A DNA stretch of 10,091 bases from Comamonadaceae bacterium (GTDB lineage: Bacteria > Pseudomonadota > Gammaproteobacteria > Burkholderiales > Burkholderiaceae_C): NCBI GenBank assembly GCA_947466165.1, contig CANIDW010000027.1, positions 1-10,091 on the forward strand. The letters run 5' to 3'. Under the pieces are notes generated by a model. It was not told the DNA's origin. It did no database searches and saw only the letters and a program-made list of their open reading frames with translations. Below, piece after piece: positions 7,031 through 10,091 of this stretch (position 1 is the stretch's first letter; every line of letters begins with the position of its first letter). Both the position numbers and the translations under genes were made by a program.

Positions 7031-7103
7031 TGCCCGGCAACTGTCTTTAATTAGACACAAACCCTCGCCGCCGCCGCGCCAGCCCTTGGATTTGCTTGCC
7101 AAT

Positions 7104-7134
7104 TTGCTTTTATTTCGGCCATCTATCGCATAAT
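7104..7134 (+). promoter_or_regulatory. Candidate promoter of the RRM protein gene
   Basis: TTGCTT (7104-7109) and CATAAT (7129-7134) lie 19 bp apart in an AT-richer patch of the amt-RRM spacer. The spacing is longer than ideal. A start near 7141 would give a leader of about 130 nt, which is plausible for a cold-shock-type gene. Confidence 0.4.
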
Positions 7135-7142
7135 CTCAGCGT

Positions 7143-7161
7143 GCATGTGGGACCCACTTGC
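7143..7161 (+). promoter_or_regulatory. 19-bp dyad at the 5' end of the RRM gene leader
   Basis: GCATGTGGGACCCACTTGC is symmetric about A7152, with 9 positions per arm of which 8 match. It sits just downstream of the candidate -10 box. With a single central base it fits a protein-binding operator better than a stable RNA hairpin, although a GTGG/CCAC stem with a 3-nt loop is possible. Confidence 0.5.
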
Positions 7162-7269
7162 ATGAGTGAGGTGATCGGTCAGTTTCGCGCGCTACAGCGT
7201 TTACGTTCAGATTTGTTGTGCTTTCGGGACCCCATCGCTTTTGTTTTAGTGTTTTAGAGGAGTCCTTTC

Positions 7270-7740
7270 ATGGGCAACAAACTTTATGTCGGCAACCTGC
7301 CGTACTCGGTTCGTGACGAAGACCTGCAACAATCTTTTGGTCAGTTCGGCTCTGTCACCAGTGCCAAAGTCATGATGGAGCGCGACACCGGTCGCTCCAA
7401 AGGCTTTGGTTTTGTCGAAATGGGCAGCGATGCTGAAGCCCAGGCAGCCATCAATGGCATGAACGGTCAGCCTTTGGGCGGCCGAAGTGTCGTCGTGAAT
7501 GAAGCCCGTCCGATGGAGGCGCGACCTCCTCGCAGTGGCGGCTTTGGTGGCGGCGGCGGCGGTGGTCGTTCCGGTGGCGGCGGTGGCTACGGCGGCGGCG
7601 GTTCTGGCGGCGGTGGCGGTGGCGGCTACGGTGGTGGTGGCGGTTCTGACGGCGGCTTTCGCAGCCCTTATGGCGGCGGCGGTGGTGGCGGCCGTTCCGG
7701 CGGCGGCGGCGGCGGCGGTGGTGGCCGCGGCGGCTATTAA
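7270..7740 (+). CDS. RRM RNA-binding protein with glycine-rich tail (cold-shock type)
   Basis: Cytoplasmic single-RRM protein of 156 aa. RNP2 is LYVGNL (residues 5-10) and RNP1 is KGFGFVEM (44-51), both with the aromatic residues that stack on RNA. The RRM spans about 3-80. From residue 90 to the end the chain is almost only Gly, with Arg, Ser, Tyr and Phe interspersed (RSGGGGG, GYGGGG), like the RGG/GY tails of plant and cyanobacterial glycine-rich RNA-binding proteins. Known relatives act as RNA chaperones, often cold-induced; that function is inferred here. The ATG at 7270 has GAGGAG upstream. The gene is monocistronic, with its own leader and terminator. The tail is encoded by long GGC/GGT tracts, so its length probably varies between strains. 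Confidence 0.95.
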   Translation: MGNKLYVGNLPYSVRDEDLQQSFGQFGSVTSAKVMMERDTGRSKGFGFVEMGSDAEAQAAINGMNGQPLGGRSVVVNEARPMEARPPRSGGFGGGGGGGRSGGGGGYGGGGSGGGGGGGYGGGGGSDGGFRSPYGGGGGGGRSGGGGGGGGGRGGY

Positions 7741-7774
7741 GCCCTTGCCCCCCAAAATACCAGGCTTGCCATTG

Positions 7775-7795
7775 CTTTCAGACACCCTCTGAAAG
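7775..7795 (+). other. First 3' hairpin after the RRM gene
   Basis: CTTTCAGA (7775-7782) and TCTGAAAG (7788-7795) form a perfect 8-bp stem with a 5-nt loop, 34 nt after the stop codon and 10 nt before the terminator. It has no T-run of its own. It may protect the 3' end or help pausing. Confidence 0.6.
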
Positions 7796-7805
7796 GCGGC
7801 GCTTC

Positions 7806-7840
7806 AAAGGCTTCAGGACTCAGGTCTTGAGGCCTTTTTG
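7806..7840 (+). terminator. Strong intrinsic terminator of the RRM gene
   Basis: AAAGGCTTCAGGAC (7806-7819) pairs with GTCTTGAGGCCTTT (7824-7837) over 14 bp with two G-T pairs and a TCAG loop, followed by TTG; the T-run is 7835-7839. On the opposite strand it ends in only TTTG, so it probably stops the convergent lptC transcript poorly. Confidence 0.9.
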
Positions 7841-7849
7841 CTTTGCGCA

Positions 7850-8539
7850 TCAACGAGAAGGGGCGGGCTCCGTGCTGCGGCGGGGTTCCAGCCGAGCTTT
7901 GACGCGGCCCTGCAAATCGGTCACTTGGGTGACGCTATCGTGTGCCAAAGCGTCGCCGCTGAACTTATCCTTGCCGCTGGTCAGCACCACCGGCAAATGT
8001 GATTTGACGCGCTCTTCATCCACAAAGACGTGCAAAAACTCGCCCTGGTACTCCTGACGGGGCAGCCAGCTGCCGTCGGCCTGTTGCTGCGACTCACGCA
8101 CCACCCGGGCATTGCCAAAGAGTTGAACCTCATTGCCGGCGTCGTTGCTCAGCGCACGCTTGGCCGTCGCCGTTGTGATGCGCCCCTGCGGATTGATGGC
8201 GCGCATTTTGAATTGATCAATTTCAACCGTTTCGGTGTCCGGGTAGTGACGCGCTTCGAGGCCAAACACTTCCGACTTCAGTCGACCCTTGTCGTCAAAA
8301 GTTTTCACCGTGGCGCGGCGCATGAAATAGTCCACCTCATGCTTTGCTGCGCTCTCAAGCACAGGTGCGGGTGCCGGCGGTGCGCTACTCACCAGCCAGT
8401 AGGTCAGCAAGGCCAGCAGGCCGGTGACGAGCAAGGGCAAATAAATCGTCAGCCGGTCCCAAAGCCGCAAAACCAGCGCAAGGCCTTGCCGGCGAGGTGC
8501 AGGCGTGGCGTCTAACTTAGACAGTGCTGGGGCGATCAT
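7850..8539 (-). CDS. lptC: LPS export system protein LptC
   Basis: Bitopic inner-membrane protein of 229 aa belonging to the LptC family. LptC connects the LptB2FG ABC transporter with periplasmic LptA and passes LPS along the bridge. A short cytoplasmic N-terminus is followed by one membrane helix (about 32-50, IYLPLLVTGLLALLTYWLV) and a Pro/Ala linker. The periplasmic beta-jellyroll region begins near residue 67 and contains the family-like YFMRRATVKTFDDKGRLKSE and LFGNARVVRES stretches. The start is ATG 8539, which overlaps the kdsC stop as ATGA; an open extension upstream lies within kdsC and is not used. It is somewhat longer than E. coli LptC (191 aa). It is last in the kdsD-kdsC-lptC row, with no lptA after it. 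Confidence 0.9.
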   Translation of the reverse strand: MIAPALSKLDATPAPRRQGLALVLRLWDRLTIYLPLLVTGLLALLTYWLVSSAPPAPAPVLESAAKHEVDYFMRRATVKTFDDKGRLKSEVFGLEARHYPDTETVEIDQFKMRAINPQGRITTATAKRALSNDAGNEVQLFGNARVVRESQQQADGSWLPRQEYQGEFLHVFVDEERVKSHLPVVLTSGKDKFSGDALAHDSVTQVTDLQGRVKARLEPRRSTEPAPSR

Positions 8540-9147
8540 GTGGCGTAGGCTGCCAACACAGCGGCATAGCGGCCACTGGCCACCAGCAAGAGGTCGCAAA
8601 GTTCCCGCACCGCGCCATGGCCGCCGCTGGCGCGCGTTACATGGTGGGCAACGGCCAGCACTTGCGCATGTGCATTCGGTGGCGCGCAGCGCAAGGCGGC
8701 GCGGCGCATCACCGGCAGATCGGGCCAGTCATCACCCATGGCCGCCGCTTCATGCCAGTCACAGCCTAGCGCCTTCAGACTTTGCTCCGCAGCGGGGCGT
8801 TTGTCTTCGGTGCCAAAGTGCGCATGCGCAATGCCTAGCGCCTGCAATCTCGCACGCAGCACCACGCTGTCACGACCGGTGATGATGACGGGCGTGATGC
8901 CGGCTTTTTGCAAGAGCTTCAAGCCGTGTCCGTCCAGGGTATTGAAACGTTTGATGGATTCACCGACGCCCGCTTGCTGCCCGGTGCCTGAGGGCGCTTG
9001 TTCAGTGAAATAAATCCCGCCGTCGGTGAGTACGCCGTCGACATCCAAAAAAACCACTTTCAGGCCCTGTGCCCGTTGCAGCAGCTCGGGCGCAAAATTC
9101 ATCACAGGCACCAGGGGCGGCAAAATGGGTGCGTTTGTCAGGGTCAT
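8536..9147 (-). CDS. kdsC: 3-deoxy-D-manno-octulosonate 8-phosphate phosphatase KdsC
   Basis: Cytoplasmic HAD-superfamily phosphatase of 203 aa that converts Kdo-8-phosphate to Kdo for lipid A/LPS core assembly. Motif I is FLDVDGVLTDG (33-43, nucleophile Asp35 and acid/base Asp37). Motif II is TGR (90-92), motif III is Lys116 in TEDKRPA, and motif IV is GDDWPD (138-143). RASGGHGAVREL (172-183) is typical of KdsC. Between IYFTE and IKRFNTLDGHG, residues about 49-63 form a Gly/Gln/Ala-rich loop that is longer than in the E. coli enzyme. ATG 9147 is preferred: AAGG lies 7 nt upstream and it overlaps the kdsD stop as TGATG. A TTG one codon earlier is possible. The N-terminal 25 residues are longer than usual, and a later Met (residue 16) could be the real start. 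Confidence 0.94.
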   Translation of the reverse strand: MTLTNAPILPPLVPVMNFAPELLQRAQGLKVVFLDVDGVLTDGGIYFTEQAPSGTGQQAGVGESIKRFNTLDGHGLKLLQKAGITPVIITGRDSVVLRARLQALGIAHAHFGTEDKRPAAEQSLKALGCDWHEAAAMGDDWPDLPVMRRAALRCAPPNAHAQVLAVAHHVTRASGGHGAVRELCDLLLVASGRYAAVLAAYAT

Positions 9148-10091
9148 CAAATTACCTTGGCGCGCAACAAATCATTGCTGTTGAGCGCGCCGCACAACTG
9201 GCCCGCCGCGTCGGTGACCAGCACGCTGGTGATGCGGTGCTGCTCCATCAATGCCGCCGCATCGACTGCCAGCGCGCTCGCCATCAACGTACGTGGGTTG
9301 GCGTGCATCACGTCGGCCGCCTGCATGGCGCGCAAGTCCACGCCGGTTTCTATCAGCCGTCGTAAATCGCCGTCGGTAAAAATGCCGAGCACGCGCTGCT
9401 GTGCGTCTGTGACCGCAGAAGCGCCCAGACCCTTGACGCTCATCTCGCGCATCAACTCGCCCAGGCTGGCGGACGGACGGACGGACGGAACTGCGTCGCC
9501 ATGGCGCATCACATCGGCCACCAGTGTGAGCAGTTTGCGCCCCAGGGCACCGCCCGGGTGCGAACGGGCAAAGTCTTCGGGCTTGAAGCCGCGCGCCTGC
9601 AGCAGCGCCACCGCAAGCGCATCGCCCATAGCCAGTTGGGCCGTGGTGCTGGCCGTGGGCGCCAAGTTCAGCGGGCAGGCTTCCTGGGCCACGCTGGTAT
9701 CTAGCACCATGTCGGCGTGCTGCGCCAGCGAAGACTGCTTACTGCCCGTCAGCGCCACCAGCATCACCTGCAAGCGGCGCAGGGTCGGCAAAATCGCACT
9801 GAGTTCTGCGCTTTCACCGCTGTTGGAAATCGCCAGTACCACGTCAGCAGATGTGATCATGCCCAAGTCGCCATGGCTGGCTTCGCCGGGGTGCACAAAC
9901 ATGGCTGGCGTTCCCGTTGACGCCAGGGTGGCGGCAATCTTGCGCCCGATGTGGCCGCTCTTGCCCATGCCCATCACAACCACGCGGCCATTGCAGCGCA
10001 AGATGGCCTGCACCGCATCGGCAAATTCGGGCCCGATGCGCTCGCCCATGCCCAACACTGCGGCCGCTTCTATCTCAAAGGTCTTGCGGGC
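9147..10091 (-). CDS. kdsD: D-arabinose 5-phosphate isomerase KdsD (KpsF/GutQ family), N-terminus outside window
   Basis: Cytoplasmic enzyme interconverting ribulose 5-phosphate and arabinose 5-phosphate, the first step of Kdo synthesis. In the window 314 residues are present and the frame is open to the edge (ARKTFEIEAAA), so roughly 10-25 N-terminal residues are missing. The SIS domain comes first, with VMGMGKSGHIGRKIAATLAS, HPGEASHGDLGMI and ISNSGES. SHPGGALGRKLL follows, then two CBS domains: VADVMRHGDAVPSV to GIFTDGDLRRLI, and AADVMHANPRTL to NSNDLL. The SIS-CBS-CBS layout is typical of KdsD. Its TGA overlaps the kdsC ATG by one base. Five tandem CGGA units lie at the start of the CBS region. 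Being a short cytoplasmic row of Kdo genes, it supports an LPS rather than a capsule role. Confidence 0.95.
   Translation of the reverse strand, partial: ARKTFEIEAAAVLGMGERIGPEFADAVQAILRCNGRVVVMGMGKSGHIGRKIAATLASTGTPAMFVHPGEASHGDLGMITSADVVLAISNSGESAELSAILPTLRRLQVMLVALTGSKQSSLAQHADMVLDTSVAQEACPLNLAPTASTTAQLAMGDALAVALLQARGFKPEDFARSHPGGALGRKLLTLVADVMRHGDAVPSVRPSASLGELMREMSVKGLGASAVTDAQQRVLGIFTDGDLRRLIETGVDLRAMQAADVMHANPRTLMASALAVDAAALMEQHRITSVLVTDAAGQLCGALNSNDLLRAKVI
9470..9489. repeat. Tetranucleotide repeat (CGGA)x5 in kdsD
   Basis: Five perfect copies of CGGA (TCCG on the coding strand), encoding part of DAVPSVRPSAS in the first CBS domain. The protein is normal in length here, so the present copy number is in frame. 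Gain or loss of one unit would shift the frame. Confidence 0.85.

Noticed and set aside
7042..7057. TGTCT-TTAATT-AGACA hairpin after amt as a terminator
   Set aside because: The stem has only 5 bp, mostly AT, and no T-run follows, so it would not terminate efficiently.
7246..7785. Minus-strand Ala/Thr-rich open frame over the RRM gene
   Set aside because: It is the complement of the glycine-codon tract (GGC/GGT reads as GCC/ACC). The RRM motifs on the plus strand show which frame is real.
1..10091. CRISPR array, insertion sequence, phage or defence genes
   Set aside because: I found no regular direct repeats with spacers, no transposase or integrase motifs, and all genes fit housekeeping or transport families.

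Overview
This GC-rich window most resembles a chromosome of a betaproteobacterium in the Burkholderiales, probably Comamonadaceae (Rhodoferax/Polaromonas-like). I base this on the protein sequences (MetX/MetW pair, Gly-rich RRM protein, KdsD-KdsC-LptC order), the Gram-negative LPS genes, and a GC-rich palindromic repeat of a kind I recall from that family. Placement below family level is a guess. The window holds ten protein genes, two of them cut by the window edges, and no rRNA or tRNA that I can see.

Left part, minus strand (1-5077): a tight sulfur-related operon, metX > metW > chrA > SulP transporter. metX/metW and metW/chrA overlap by ATGA, and SulP follows chrA after 25 nt. metX has a leader of about 110 nt. 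It contains a promoter-like -10 box, a structure I identify as a SAM-II riboswitch, and an intrinsic terminator directly in front of the metX ribosome binding site. The likely outcome is that high SAM shuts off the operon, including a sulfate permease and a chromate-transporter homologue. metX itself carries about 44 extra in-frame codons derived from a GC-rich repeat.

Centre (5078-7740): a minus-strand UPF0016/GDT1 cation transporter (MneA-like) is divergent from a plus-strand ammonium transporter (amt). A well-spaced sigma-54 promoter candidate precedes amt, as expected for nitrogen-regulated transport. No glnK is adjacent. Next on the plus strand is a cold-shock-type RRM protein with a long Gly tail. 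It has its own leader with a 19-bp dyad, and ends in two 3' hairpins, the second a strong intrinsic terminator.

Right part, minus strand (7850-10091): kdsD (5' end outside the window) > kdsC > lptC, overlapping or nearly so. The two enzymes act in Kdo synthesis and LptC belongs to the LPS export bridge. The genes that normally follow (lptA, lptB, rpoN) are absent; the convergent RRM gene lies there instead.

The strongest observation is the SAM-II riboswitch plus terminator controlling a metX-metW-chrA-SulP operon. The repeat-derived insertion inside MetX comes next. I see no mobile element, CRISPR array or defence system.
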